Origin: JAKEGK01 sp036507695
Lineage (GTDB): Bacteria > Pseudomonadota > Gammaproteobacteria > SZUA-152
DNA length: 23,672 nt
Assembly (NCBI GenBank): GCA_036507695.1
Contig: DATCIR010000105.1
Coordinates: 1-23,672, forward strand
Direction of reading: 5' to 3'
Both the position numbers and the translations under genes were made by a program. This document shows positions 7,842-16,528 of this stretch, in pieces (position 1 is the stretch's first letter; every line of letters begins with the position of its first letter). Under the pieces are notes generated by a model. It ran no database searches and was not told the origin of the DNA. It saw only the letters and a program-made list of their open reading frames with translations.

Positions 7842-9010
7842 CAGGCAACCCTCGCTGTTTCTTTCACTGCTTTGGTTGCCGCGTCCGACAAATCATTAGC
7901 GGTTATCACCGCCAATCCACTGTCATTGAGCAGCTGGAGTCCACGCTCAACATTGGTGCCTTGCAGACGCACAACCACCGGTATGGACAATTGAACTTCG
8001 CGCATCGCCTGGATAATACCTTCCGCGATTAAATCACAACGCACAATGCCGCCGAAAATATTCACTAGTATCGCCTTTACATGCGGATCGGACACAACCA
8101 GCTTGAACGCTTCCACCACCCGGTCAGCGGTAATTCCGCCGCCAACATCCAGAAAGTTGGCCGGCTGTCCTCCATGCAACTTGATCAAATCCATGGTTGC
8201 CATCGCCAGCCCGGCGCCATTGACCATACAGCCGATATTTCCCTGTAACGTAACATAGTTTAATTCGTATTGCCGGGCGCGGTATTCACGCGGGTCTTCC
8301 TGGGTCGGATCACGCAAATCGGCCAGTTCGGGCTGCCGGTACAACGCATTGTCATCGACGTTAATTTTTGCGTCCAGGGCCAGCAATTCTTCCTGGGTGG
8401 TAATGATCAATGGATTGATTTCGATGAGACTTAAATCTTTTTCCACAAACAGGCGGTACAGTCCGTTCATGGTTTGTGTTAACTGTTTGATTTGCGATCC
8501 CGAGAGACCAAGCCGAAACGCGATCTGGCGGCACTGATAGGGTTGTAAACCGACAATGGGATTCACGCTCACGGTGATTATCTGATCCGGCTGGTTCGCC
8601 GCCACTTCTTCGATATCCATACCACCCATGGGGGACGCCATAAATACAATCCGGCCCCTGGCTCTATCTACTAGCGCGCCAAGGTATAATTCTTTTTCAA
8701 TCGAGCTCAGATATTCAATCAATACCTTGTTAACCGGCAAGCCTTCTGGACTGGTTTGGTGGGTAACCAGTTGGGAACCCAGCATTTGGCTAGCCGCTTT
8801 TTCCAGCTCCTGGATGCCGGACACCCGCTTGACCCCGCCCCCTTTACCCCGGCCACCGGCGTGTACCTGCGCCTTGATCACCCAGCCTTCCCCTCCCAGG
8901 TTTTTGGCAACCTGCTTGGCCTCCTCGGGTGATGACGCGATATTTCCCTTCGGCACTTGAATGCCATATTCCGTAAATAATTTTTTTGCCTGATACTCAT
9001 GTAAATTCAT
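7841..9010 (-). CDS. sucC: Succinyl-CoA synthetase beta subunit
   Basis: The beta subunit carries the ATP-grasp domain that binds the nucleotide and the succinate site. The 389-residue protein begins MNLHEYQAKKLF and has the nucleotide-binding segment AQVHAGGRGKGGGVK at 47-61. The C-terminal ligase domain includes NIFGGIVRCDLIAEGI. Length and order (sucC then sucD) are standard. Sequence alone does not decide ATP or GTP preference. The upstream region to 9242 is a divergent promoter region shared with the ankyrin-repeat gene. Confidence 0.97.
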   Translation of the reverse strand: MNLHEYQAKKLFTEYGIQVPKGNIASSPEEAKQVAKNLGGEGWVIKAQVHAGGRGKGGGVKRVSGIQELEKAASQMLGSQLVTHQTSPEGLPVNKVLIEYLSSIEKELYLGALVDRARGRIVFMASPMGGMDIEEVAANQPDQIITVSVNPIVGLQPYQCRQIAFRLGLSGSQIKQLTQTMNGLYRLFVEKDLSLIEINPLIITTQEELLALDAKINVDDNALYRQPELADLRDPTQEDPREYRARQYELNYVTLQGNIGCMVNGAGLAMATMDLIKLHGGQPANFLDVGGGITADRVVEAFKLVVSDPHVKAILVNIFGGIVRCDLIAEGIIQAMREVQLSIPVVVRLQGTNVERGLQLLNDSGLAVITANDLSDAATKAVKETARVA

Positions 9011-9142
9011 CGGGTATCCTAATTTTCAGTTATAGCCGGGTTATCGTTCGGATCTTGGTTAGTTCAGGTGTAGTAGACATCCTCTCTGCCGCTACCACTA
9101 ACCCGCAAAGCCGGGAATCCTGCCTTAATAGTGATTGGCGAT

Positions 9143-9148
9143 ATTATA
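9143..9148 (-). promoter_or_regulatory. Candidate -10 box for sucC
   Basis: A perfect TATAAT lies on the minus strand about 135 bases before the sucC start. No good -35 hexamer is seen at 16-18 bases, so confidence is low. Confidence 0.3.
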
Positions 9149-9199
9149 AGTAAAACCGTGAAGCTTTTCGTAATTAAAACTAAAAATCTGTAATACCGA

Positions 9200-9205
9200 T
9201 ATAAT
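9200..9205 (+). promoter_or_regulatory. Candidate -10 box for the ankyrin-repeat gene
   Basis: A perfect TATAAT on the plus strand lies about 155 bases before the ATG at 9360. The -35 region is A-T rich but not consensus. Confidence 0.3.
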
Positions 9206-9359
9206 TCTGCGGGTCTCACCGCGGCGCTAAATGTAGTAAACTATGGGCTATCCACGCAGCCTGCCGGTTGATGAATGCCGCAATATTCCATTTTTCAGCT
9301 TGATACCGGGACAATCTTACCGACAAAATAGAGTCATTCATAGTCAGGAAATTCCATCA

Positions 9360-11066
9360 ATGCGAAGCCTATTGATCATCCTATCAGTAATCATCTGTAT
9401 CAGCGCCTTAACTTACCGCACGGCGTATGCCGGTGTCGATGACGAATACAAAGCCGCGGTGGCGGCAGCCAACCACCGCGATCTGGCAACCGCGATCGAA
9501 ATCTGGAACAACCTGGCTTCCCGCGGACACGCCAAATCGCAGTATCGTTTAGCGGTGCTGAATCGACGAGGGATTGGCATGAAGCAAGATCTCGAAAAAG
9601 CCTTCATGTGGTACCAGCGTTCGGCTGAACAAGGCTTTGGACTGGCCCAATACAATCTTGGCGTTATGTACCAAAAGGGCTGGGGCACGGAGCGAGACGC
9701 GAAAAAAGCCGAGGACTGGTTTCGCCGCGCGGCCAAGCAGGACGTGCCAATGGCAAAGGAAAAAATCAAAAACTCACTCTCCGACTCTTTTTCCACACTC
9801 AACAAAGCTCAGTTAGCCGAAAAGGAACGTAAAAAGCCGGTCAACATCAATGAAATTCTGATGTGGGCCGCCAGCGAAGGCAAAACCGTTGGCGTGCAGG
9901 ATCTTATCAAACTGGGCGCCAACCCGCGCTACCGGGACATACACGGCCGTACACCCATCATGGAGGCGGCCGCTAACGGGCATACAAAAACCATCGAATT
10001 GCTGTTGGATAGCGGGGCTGACGCAAAAATCAAGGATAACGCCGGATCATCGGCACTGTTCGCCGCGGCCGTCCAGAATCACGCCGACGCGATTAACATG
10101 CTAACCGGCAAGGGCAAAGTCAACCCCGATATAACCGATCCCCTGCAGCAAACACCCTTGATGCTGGCCGCCGCTAAAAACCGGGCGCAAGCCGTCAGCG
10201 CCCTGCTGAGTGCAGGCGCCAACATCAGCGCCTTGCAGAAGATAGGCCGGACTGCCTTGCACTACGCCGCGTTGTTTGACAGCGTGGACGCGCTAAAAGT
10301 ATTGCTTGCCAACAAAGCCAAGCTGGACCCACTCGACGAATTCGGCATGACCCCAATAATGCTGGCCATCGAACGCGGCCACTCCAAATCGATAGATATA
10401 CTGGTCAAGGGCGGCGCCTCAACCACGATCACCAATATTCAAGGCGATACTCCCTTGACCTACGCCGTCAAGAAGAATAATACAGCCGCCCTGAAAGCGT
10501 TACTGGCTGCGGGAGATAACCCAAACAGCAAAAATAAACGCGGTTTTACCCCGCTGATGATTGCCGCGGAGATGGGCGGCAACGATATAAGCAACGCTTT
10601 ATTGACTCATAAAAGCGACCCGGACATGAAGGATTCCCTTGGCAATACCGCACTGCATATCGCGGCCAGAAACCAAAAGTCCGACGTCATCAATTTGTTA
10701 CTGAACTTTAATGCATCGCCAAAAGTTAAAAATGATTCGGGCTATACACCGTTAATGTACGCCGCTGACAACGCGGATCTAAGCACCTTATCGTTATTGC
10801 TAAAAAACAAAGCCGACCCTAATGAAAAGAACGACAGCGGGTGGACGGCCATCATGTTTGCGGCCCGCGCGGGCAGTGAAGAGGCTGTGGATTTATTGTT
10901 GAATCATGGCGCGGATGTGAATGCGTTTTCCGGCAACCGTAAAACCGCTTTGTATCTCGCGCAACAGAAACACAATAGTAAGGTCGAAAGCCGGCTGCTT
11001 CAGGCGGGCGCCAGGGATGTTCGAATACCGGTTCCCAAGGGGCAGCTAGAAAAGGAGTTGCGTTAG
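9360..11066 (+). CDS. Secreted Sel1- and ankyrin-repeat protein
   Basis: The 568-residue protein starts with a signal peptide (RSLLIILSVIICISALTYR core, likely cut after TAYA). About residues 30-125 are two clear Sel1-type helical repeats (AEQGFGLAQYNLGVMYQKG). From about residue 160 to the end run roughly twelve ankyrin repeats of 33 residues with the usual TPLMxAA and LLxxGAD motifs. Both repeat types bind other proteins, so this is probably a periplasmic scaffold or inhibitor; the partner is unknown. A longer reading starts at 9243, but AGGAA nine bases before 9360 and the signal peptide there fix the start. It is convergent with the barrel gene and divergent from sucC. No enzyme domain is seen. 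Confidence 0.88.
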   Translation: MRSLLIILSVIICISALTYRTAYAGVDDEYKAAVAAANHRDLATAIEIWNNLASRGHAKSQYRLAVLNRRGIGMKQDLEKAFMWYQRSAEQGFGLAQYNLGVMYQKGWGTERDAKKAEDWFRRAAKQDVPMAKEKIKNSLSDSFSTLNKAQLAEKERKKPVNINEILMWAASEGKTVGVQDLIKLGANPRYRDIHGRTPIMEAAANGHTKTIELLLDSGADAKIKDNAGSSALFAAAVQNHADAINMLTGKGKVNPDITDPLQQTPLMLAAAKNRAQAVSALLSAGANISALQKIGRTALHYAALFDSVDALKVLLANKAKLDPLDEFGMTPIMLAIERGHSKSIDILVKGGASTTITNIQGDTPLTYAVKKNNTAALKALLAAGDNPNSKNKRGFTPLMIAAEMGGNDISNALLTHKSDPDMKDSLGNTALHIAARNQKSDVINLLLNFNASPKVKNDSGYTPLMYAADNADLSTLSLLLKNKADPNEKNDSGWTAIMFAARAGSEEAVDLLLNHGADVNAFSGNRKTALYLAQQKHNSKVESRLLQAGARDVRIPVPKGQLEKELR

Positions 11067-11156
11067 TTATAAGTAACGTTAGTAATAAATAGCCGTACGG
11101 GTAAACTTCCACCCGCCACCCAGCACCCTGTTAGCGGTTAGAATGCATATAAGAAA

Positions 11157-13607
11157 TTAGAACGTGTAGCTGTAACCGAGGCGCACGTTTTGCCGCAGTT
11201 CATTGTCGAAGTTCTCGTCGGTATATGAAACCCATTCCACACCCAATTCGAAATCAAAAATCCATTCCTTTTTCCACTCATAATCCATCGCGAATACGGG
11301 GAATACTGAAAAGCGTGTTCCGGTCGTGGTACTGGTCTCATTGAACTCCCGATAACTTAAGTTCAACCTGGGACGAAACTTCCACTGATTAATATCCGGC
11401 GTGCGGACGTTGGTAAACAACATAGCTTCGTTGTAAGTATCAAACTTGGACAGTCTTATACCGAACACATAAAGATCGCGTTGCGCGAAAAGATTACCGG
11501 AAATCCACTGGGTGGACAGCGTGTACTGCTTGTCGGTTTCCGGCGTGCCCGCCACGTTCACCAGTATACAAGGTGGAATAAGAGGATTTAAATCCACGGT
11601 TTCACAAGGAATGGGGCTCTGGATATTCCGGGTTACGGTACCGGATAACTCGAACACGGTCAAATCCACGTTCAACTGATTATCCCGGTTAAACTGGTAA
11701 CTGTTGCCCACGGTGAGCGTGGAATTGGCGCTCGTGCCGTCCCTGGCTAAATTCCGTGTCGCCTCTTCGCCGAGCAGGGCAACCACATCACCCAGCGACG
11801 TTTCCAATGGCTGGTTATTCAGCGCGGATGACACAAACAGTAACTGGCGATAATCGTAGGAAATATTCATACCGCCATTTTCGGAATATTTCCAGCCCCA
11901 ACGGAAATTCAGCAGGTTCACGTCGTCAAAGAGAAAATCATAGTCCACTAATCCAAAGGCGTTGATATCCTTATCTGTATAACGCGCGCTATAGCCAACC
12001 GCTTGGCGTTCTGCAAAGCCGTCCGCTGTCTGGTTGACCATATATAGATTCATATTGAATGCATCATTGCGCCTGCCGATATCAACCTTGAGACCCCATA
12101 AATCCTTGTCAATGGGCCGTGTATCATAAAGATCCACCGGCTTGCCAATATACGCGTGCCCGCGAACCCATGGCACAAAATCATAGCCGGCAATAATACC
12201 GTCAAAGCGGCTAAACACACCGCTATTGCGCACGCGTTGCCGGCCGATATTGGTGTAATATCCATGCTTGAACGCGTCATAGTCCAGGAAAAAAGATGAA
12301 ATCCGGCCTTCGGTATTTTCACTGTCTAACAAGTCGAGGATATGATTGCCATTGAATAAAACCTGGATATTGCTGTCTTCGGTACGCATACGGCTGCGCA
12401 GTGATAAATAGGAATCAATCCGGCGGGTCAAGGTAATATCTTCGGAATCCACCCTGTCGTCGTCGTTATTGGGTTCCCGCTGTTGAAAACGGGTGGTAAA
12501 TGCTTGAGACAGACGACCAAAGGTGGTGAATGTGTTAGCCGTACGCCGGGTCGTCTCACGGAGTTTTTTGGGCCTGCTTGCATCAAGCGCCTGCAATGCT
12601 TGTAGCCGCTGCTGAACCCGTATTACCCCATCGCCTTCCTGGTAAACCTTTAGATATTTCTTATACTCGAACTTGGCGCGGACCACCTGATTGCTGCGCT
12701 CCAACGCCAAGCCAATCAGTTCCCGCGCGTCTTGTGTTTGTTGGTTTTCAGGCATCGCAATCACCCTTCGCAACAGTTCGATCGCGCCATCGTTATCGCC
12801 AAAGGTCAGCGCCTGGCGCGCCTTGGCCATTAATTCATCCGCGTCTTTGTTGGCCGGCAGCGGCGAGGCTTGCTGACCGGGTATTGCACTTGGTTTATCC
12901 GGCGCGGTCCCGGAAGCGGCGGGTTTGTCTTGTGTATCAGATTTTGCCGGTTCAGCTTCCGGTTTTTTTTCTTCCAGTACCGATTCGGTTTTTGCAGCCT
13001 GTTTGGCTACCTGTTCTTCCGGGACCTTCTTACTTACCGGCGGTACTCCCACAGCCGACGGTGTCACGAGTTCCGGTTTCGGTTTCACCGCGACAATCGG
13101 TTTTTGCTTGAGCTGGTCATCACGAATTAAAATATTCAACGCGGTCAGGCTTTCCCCGGCGTTTACTTCAAAACTGACCCGGCGAGCGAAACGCAAGGTT
13201 AAAAAAGGGCCCCCAGGGACCCCTTCTTCATACGTGACATAAATCAACAAGGGATCGACGTCGGATGGATCGGCCAGCTCGGATCCTTGTTTGACTTCTT
13301 TACGGATTTGCCGCGCCTGATCTTCTTGCACCAGGAGTTGGATTTGCAGGATTTCTCCTGACTTGGCTGGAAAGTGTTTGACATAACGCAATGGAATACC
13401 GAATTCAAAATTGACTTCGGTGGTGCTGTTGCTGGTCTGAGTCTTGATATCCTTTAGAACAGTTGGCGCGGCGCTGACGAGCAGGGGGAAGAATAAAAAC
13501 ACCAGAAGTGAGGCAAGCCTGACCAAGCGGCGCGGCAACACCGCCCTTGAAGTACCTGCACGCTCCGTCGCAACGCCTGTTTCCCCCATCCAGCCACAAC
13601 CTGACAT
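11157..13607 (-). CDS. Outer-membrane beta-barrel protein with novel N-terminal domain and TPR
   Basis: The 816-residue protein has a long N-terminal region ending in a signal peptide (LASLLVFLFFPLLVSAA, cut near residue 46). Residues 50-162 form a domain also found as the whole periplasmic part of the small protein encoded next upstream (13735-14166). Residues 163-252 are a Pro/Lys/Glu-rich linker, 255-340 look like TPR helices (GDNDGAIELLRRVIA), and 355-816 are alternating strands ending in GYSYTF, the terminal Phe expected of a barrel folded by BAM. Barrel size suggests about 20 strands or more. It lies downstream of two multiheme cytochrome genes on the same strand. It may be the outer-membrane part of an electron conduit, but no MtrB/PioB signature was recognised, and a porin or polymer-export role is also possible. 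Confidence 0.8.
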   Translation of the reverse strand: MSGCGWMGETGVATERAGTSRAVLPRRLVRLASLLVFLFFPLLVSAAPTVLKDIKTQTSNSTTEVNFEFGIPLRYVKHFPAKSGEILQIQLLVQEDQARQIRKEVKQGSELADPSDVDPLLIYVTYEEGVPGGPFLTLRFARRVSFEVNAGESLTALNILIRDDQLKQKPIVAVKPKPELVTPSAVGVPPVSKKVPEEQVAKQAAKTESVLEEKKPEAEPAKSDTQDKPAASGTAPDKPSAIPGQQASPLPANKDADELMAKARQALTFGDNDGAIELLRRVIAMPENQQTQDARELIGLALERSNQVVRAKFEYKKYLKVYQEGDGVIRVQQRLQALQALDASRPKKLRETTRRTANTFTTFGRLSQAFTTRFQQREPNNDDDRVDSEDITLTRRIDSYLSLRSRMRTEDSNIQVLFNGNHILDLLDSENTEGRISSFFLDYDAFKHGYYTNIGRQRVRNSGVFSRFDGIIAGYDFVPWVRGHAYIGKPVDLYDTRPIDKDLWGLKVDIGRRNDAFNMNLYMVNQTADGFAERQAVGYSARYTDKDINAFGLVDYDFLFDDVNLLNFRWGWKYSENGGMNISYDYRQLLFVSSALNNQPLETSLGDVVALLGEEATRNLARDGTSANSTLTVGNSYQFNRDNQLNVDLTVFELSGTVTRNIQSPIPCETVDLNPLIPPCILVNVAGTPETDKQYTLSTQWISGNLFAQRDLYVFGIRLSKFDTYNEAMLFTNVRTPDINQWKFRPRLNLSYREFNETSTTTGTRFSVFPVFAMDYEWKKEWIFDFELGVEWVSYTDENFDNELRQNVRLGYSYTF

Positions 13608-13734
13608 TTATGCTACTTCTCGTTGATTATCAAAGCGTAAAACGCTAATAGCCGTAACAAATTAGTTCGCATATCGAAAAAACACGTTTCTGGACACAAA
13701 GCGCCGTAACTGCACCTTAACAAGGTTACAGATA

Positions 13735-14166
13735 CTAGCTTCGCTTATAATTAACAATTAAACCTTTCAATCCGTTGCTGGCCGTTACCCGATAACTCAT
13801 CGGCTTGGTAAACCGCACTACAATAAACGGCCCGCCCGGCACATCACCTTCGTAACGCACATCTTCAATAAATTTTTCCTGGCCATCCACCGCAACAATA
13901 AACTGGTCCATGAGGGACATATTCTCGTTAAAATCAGCAAACCCGATCGCGCGCATTTTGATTTGCAATACATCGCTGTACTCATCCGGAAAGTGGCCCA
14001 GGTAGCGCACCGGATTCGCAAAACCGAATTCCAGATTGTTGCCGTCCTTGTCACTGGTAATGTGGAAATTGCTAACCAGTTGCGCGGGCGTTTCCTGTCC
14101 ATACTTAAAATAGACGTAAATACCAATAGTGATCACTAATGCAATGCTGAAATTTTTAAAGGACAT
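13735..14166 (-). CDS. Small membrane-anchored protein sharing the barrel protein's N-terminal domain
   Basis: The 143-residue protein has one N-terminal membrane segment (FKNFSIALVITIGIYVYF) without a clear cleavage site, then a periplasmic domain (about 30-143). That domain matches residues 50-162 of the adjacent barrel protein: EFG..NPVRYLGHFP...VLQI against EFGI.PLRYVKHFP...ILQI, and YEGDVPGGPFIVVRF against YEEGVPGGPFLTLRF. I do not recognise the domain; its strand-rich pattern recalls AMIN-like domains, but the match is not convincing. The start at the ATG 14166 is preferred over an upstream TTG at 14190 because it places the membrane segment right after the start. The gene ends 127 bases before the barrel gene. 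It may dock to or regulate the barrel (inference). Confidence 0.75.
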   Translation of the reverse strand: MSFKNFSIALVITIGIYVYFKYGQETPAQLVSNFHITSDKDGNNLEFGFANPVRYLGHFPDEYSDVLQIKMRAIGFADFNENMSLMDQFIVAVDGQEKFIEDVRYEGDVPGGPFIVVRFTKPMSYRVTASNGLKGLIVNYKRS

Positions 14167-14190
14167 ATGTTCTAACCCAACTTGTTCCAA

Positions 14191-14848
14191 TCCAACTCAT
14201 ATTGATCTCGTTACAAATTACCATAATAGAAAAAGTTGTGTCTGTTCGCCAGACCTGCATCCACCGGTTACAGGCTGAGGAATTTATGGATGATTTAGTA
14301 GCTTTGGACAGGCTTTTGGGATGTGACTGTCTTCAAACGTGAAACGTACATATACTATCGTGAAACGTACATATACTACTGCAAATTCCGCGCCTCACCG
14401 CCAAACGCCGATGGGTTTCGTATAGCAGAATGCTCAATCAATGCCTTCAGCATCCGCGCACTAAAATTGATCACTGTTAAAAATACTTACTCGTTATTCC
14501 CAGTTCCTTTCATCATCCAGCAATTTTCTACTCAAGTGACTGCACTGCTTTTTCACTGCATTGCCCACCATCACCCGCTAAGACCTTCAGTTTACAGCCA
14601 AAACCGGCGTTATAACAACTTACGCAGTAGAAACACTATAACTAGAATAGGCGGCAAAACACTAGTTATTTGTTCGCTTTTCACGAATCAACATGAGCTG
14701 AAAGCGTGTTATCCGATTCCGGATATCCCGGCGTAATTTATGGCCGCGTGCAAGATGTCATTCGATTTTCCAATATGGGCACCGCCACCGTGGACGGCAA
14801 CGGCAACCGGTTTGAATACACACTGCCGTCCTGCATAGCAGTGAGCCA
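14191..14848. other. Gene-poor stretch between the small protein and the 13-heme cytochrome
   Basis: About 660 bases with no convincing gene. It holds a 21-base tandem duplication (14338-14378) and a 48-codon plus-strand reading (14706-14852) that may be a gene remnant. A 137-codon plus-strand frame at 14323-14736 reads through the tandem repeat and looks random. No terminator after the cytochrome gene was found. Confidence 0.5.
14338..14378. repeat. Perfect 20-base tandem duplication
   Basis: The word cgtgaaacgtacatatacta occurs at 14338-14357 and identically at 14359-14378, with one base between. The perfect identity suggests a recent slippage event. No function is evident. Confidence 0.85.
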
Positions 14849-15931
14849 TTAGGGCGCAATAACATCCGTCCATACACGGGGCGGCACCTGGTGACACGCA
14901 TTACACTCCTGATTAATAGGAATATGGTCGGCTGGCATATCGGTAAGATGGCACGAAGAACAGGTGCCAATTACCTGACCATGATCCACGGCTTGTGGAG
15001 ATGTAATTACCCAGGACACACCTGCCTGATGACAGGCGTCACAGAGATTGGTGGTAGTTGGGTGGTCCACAGTCTTGTCGTTCGCATGGCAGCCGACAGT
15101 GGCGCATGCCAGCCCCTGAACAACCGCGTGATCAAAAGCAGCCATGTCCGACCAGGGGGTAGGCGCTACTCCATGACACGCATTACACTCCGTCTGGATG
15201 GGTATATGGCCGGCAGGCAGATCGGTAAGATGGCACGAAGAACAGGTGCCAATGACGTGGCCATGATCCACAATATAATAGGGCCAGCTGGGATCACCGG
15301 TCGGCTGATGGCAGGCCTCACAAATATCCGTTGTGGCGATGTGCGTCGGTGATTTGCCCACCGCGACCACGTTGTTATGACACCCGCTGCAGTTACCCAG
15401 CACATGATCATGGTCGACGGAAAGCCCTGAGGTCCACGAGTTGACGGTATGACATGCATCACAAATATTGCTGGATGCAATATGCGTTGGCGGCTTGCCT
15501 GTCGCGGATACGCCGTCATGACAGGTAACACAATTGCCACTGATAGTGCTGTGATCCATTATTGCCGAGCCAAGAAATGAACCGGTGCCATGACAGACGT
15601 CACAAGGTTGGGAGGTTTGAATGTGGGTGGAATGTTTACCGGCGGCGATCACATCATCATGGCAATTATCACACTCGCGCGGCAACGCTTCAAATACGCC
15701 GCCGATGTGACACTCCCCGCAATCCAATCTTGCATGCTCCCCGGTAAGCGCAAACCCCGTGGTTAGATGATCAAACTTTTCACCAAGCGCCTTAAACTCA
15801 TCGAGCGTGGCAATTTCCGCCGAGCTGGTTACCGGCAACATTAACCAGGCGCAAAGCAACAACAAACTACTCAGAAGGCTATTCAGCAGAGAATTCCGTT
15901 TACTATACAAACGCCGTGGCCCACTAAACAT
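14849..15931 (-). CDS. Periplasmic 13-heme c-type cytochrome
   Basis: The 360-residue protein has a signal peptide (LLNSLLSSLLLLCAWLML core, cut after TSSA near residue 38). It carries twelve CXXCH motifs plus one CX4CH (CATVGCH, residues 276-282), so up to thirteen haems. Motifs start at about residues 71, 87, 110, 134, 157, 181, 204, 230, 249, 276, 297, 324 and 343. Between them runs a two-haem repeat with VDH..VIG.C..CH and THIA....C.ACH. The start at 15931 is set by GGAGG six bases upstream; a longer reading to 16045 lacks this. The protein ends abruptly inside a repeat, shortly after the last haem. It is likely an electron carrier of the cytochrome c3/multiheme class; donor and acceptor are not shown by sequence. 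Confidence 0.92.
   Translation of the reverse strand: MFSGPRRLYSKRNSLLNSLLSSLLLLCAWLMLPVTSSAEIATLDEFKALGEKFDHLTTGFALTGEHARLDCGECHIGGVFEALPRECDNCHDDVIAAGKHSTHIQTSQPCDVCHGTGSFLGSAIMDHSTISGNCVTCHDGVSATGKPPTHIASSNICDACHTVNSWTSGLSVDHDHVLGNCSGCHNNVVAVGKSPTHIATTDICEACHQPTGDPSWPYYIVDHGHVIGTCSSCHLTDLPAGHIPIQTECNACHGVAPTPWSDMAAFDHAVVQGLACATVGCHANDKTVDHPTTTNLCDACHQAGVSWVITSPQAVDHGQVIGTCSSCHLTDMPADHIPINQECNACHQVPPRVWTDVIAP
14893..15271. repeat. Recent internal duplication inside the 13-heme cytochrome gene
   Basis: Bases 14893-14989 and 15175-15271 are direct copies, offset by 282 bases (94 codons), with 84 of 97 positions equal. A 33-base stretch (14939-14971 and 15221-15253) is identical. The copies encode the CSSCH...CNACH pairs. 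Identity at DNA level points to a recent duplication or gene conversion in a protein growing by haem-unit duplication. Confidence 0.85.
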
Positions 15932-16133
15932 CGTAAACCTCCAAAATTTCTTCGCAATTCCATCATGAGAAACTTTTCTGCCGGCCTCGACTGGCACTTT
16001 GTTCTTGACTGGCACGTTATCGATTCTGTTTCTTATTTCTTTCATGGCGCGTATCGTTTAATGCCCCAATGTGTTAAAACTCGAATGTTTGTTCTACCCG
16101 CATGGCCATCATTGCTCAATAACACCGTCTGTA

Positions 16134-16172
16134 GTAGTAGTCTTTAGTAGTAGTCTTTAGTAGTAGCCTTTA
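16134..16172. repeat. 13-base unit tandemly repeated three times
   Basis: GTAGTAGTCTTTA occurs at 16134-16146 and 16147-16159, and with one change at 16160-16172. An extra GTA precedes. Such repeats change copy number by slippage. It is about 200 bases upstream of the 13-heme cytochrome start. Confidence 0.9.
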
Positions 16173-16332
16173 GCGCGCTTTGGCTAGCTAGTTTGTTGCG
16201 TTGCCAGGCGCTTAAAATACAGCGGCAAGACGCAAGCCGGCTCCTTCACGAATAACACGTCCGGGATTGGCCGTTTGTCACTGCGACACCCTGCTGCGGC
16301 AGTTAATTTTTATCTAAGAAACCTCTGATTAA

Positions 16333-16436
16333 GTCATTCCGGTGTCTTTTAAAGCATGCCCCGGCATGGTGTAAGCCGGGGCCGGAATCCAGAAAGGTAT
16401 TGATTTAGCTGGACCCCGGCTTTCGCCGGGGTGACG
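16333..16436. repeat. Dispersed-type palindromic repeat (GTCATTCC...GGGGTGACG)
   Basis: Bounded by GTCATTCC and GGGGTGACG, this piece contains two strong hairpins: GCCCCGGC/GCCGGGGC at 16358-16382 and CCCCGGC/GCCGGGG at 16414-16431. The words GGAATCCAG and CCCCGGCTTTCGCCGGGG are hallmarks of a repeat class common in proteobacterial genomes, whose translation gives VTPAKAGVQ-like peptides. It is probably one of many copies in this genome. Confidence 0.75.
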
Positions 16437-16476
16437 AAAAGTGACTTGTTCAGAGCTTCCCTAAAATATTTTTGTC

Positions 16477-16528
16477 GGTATTTCCGGTTGCTGAAATACC
16501 GTTCCTGAAATACCTTTCCTGAAATACC
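16477..16528. repeat. 14-base unit three times with an adjacent hairpin
   Basis: The unit ends in CTGAAATACC and repeats at 16487-16500, 16501-16514 and 16515-16528. GGTATTTC at 16477-16484 is the inverse of GAAATACC at 16493-16500 and can form an eight-pair stem with the first unit. No T run follows. Confidence 0.8.

Noticed and set aside
14323..14736. 137-codon plus-strand reading frame
   Set aside because: It starts in the tandem duplication (reads RETYIYY twice), has random-looking composition and no ribosome site or recognisable domain.
14338..16528. CRISPR array
   Set aside because: Repeats are short, directly adjacent, without spacers of constant length, and no cas gene is present.
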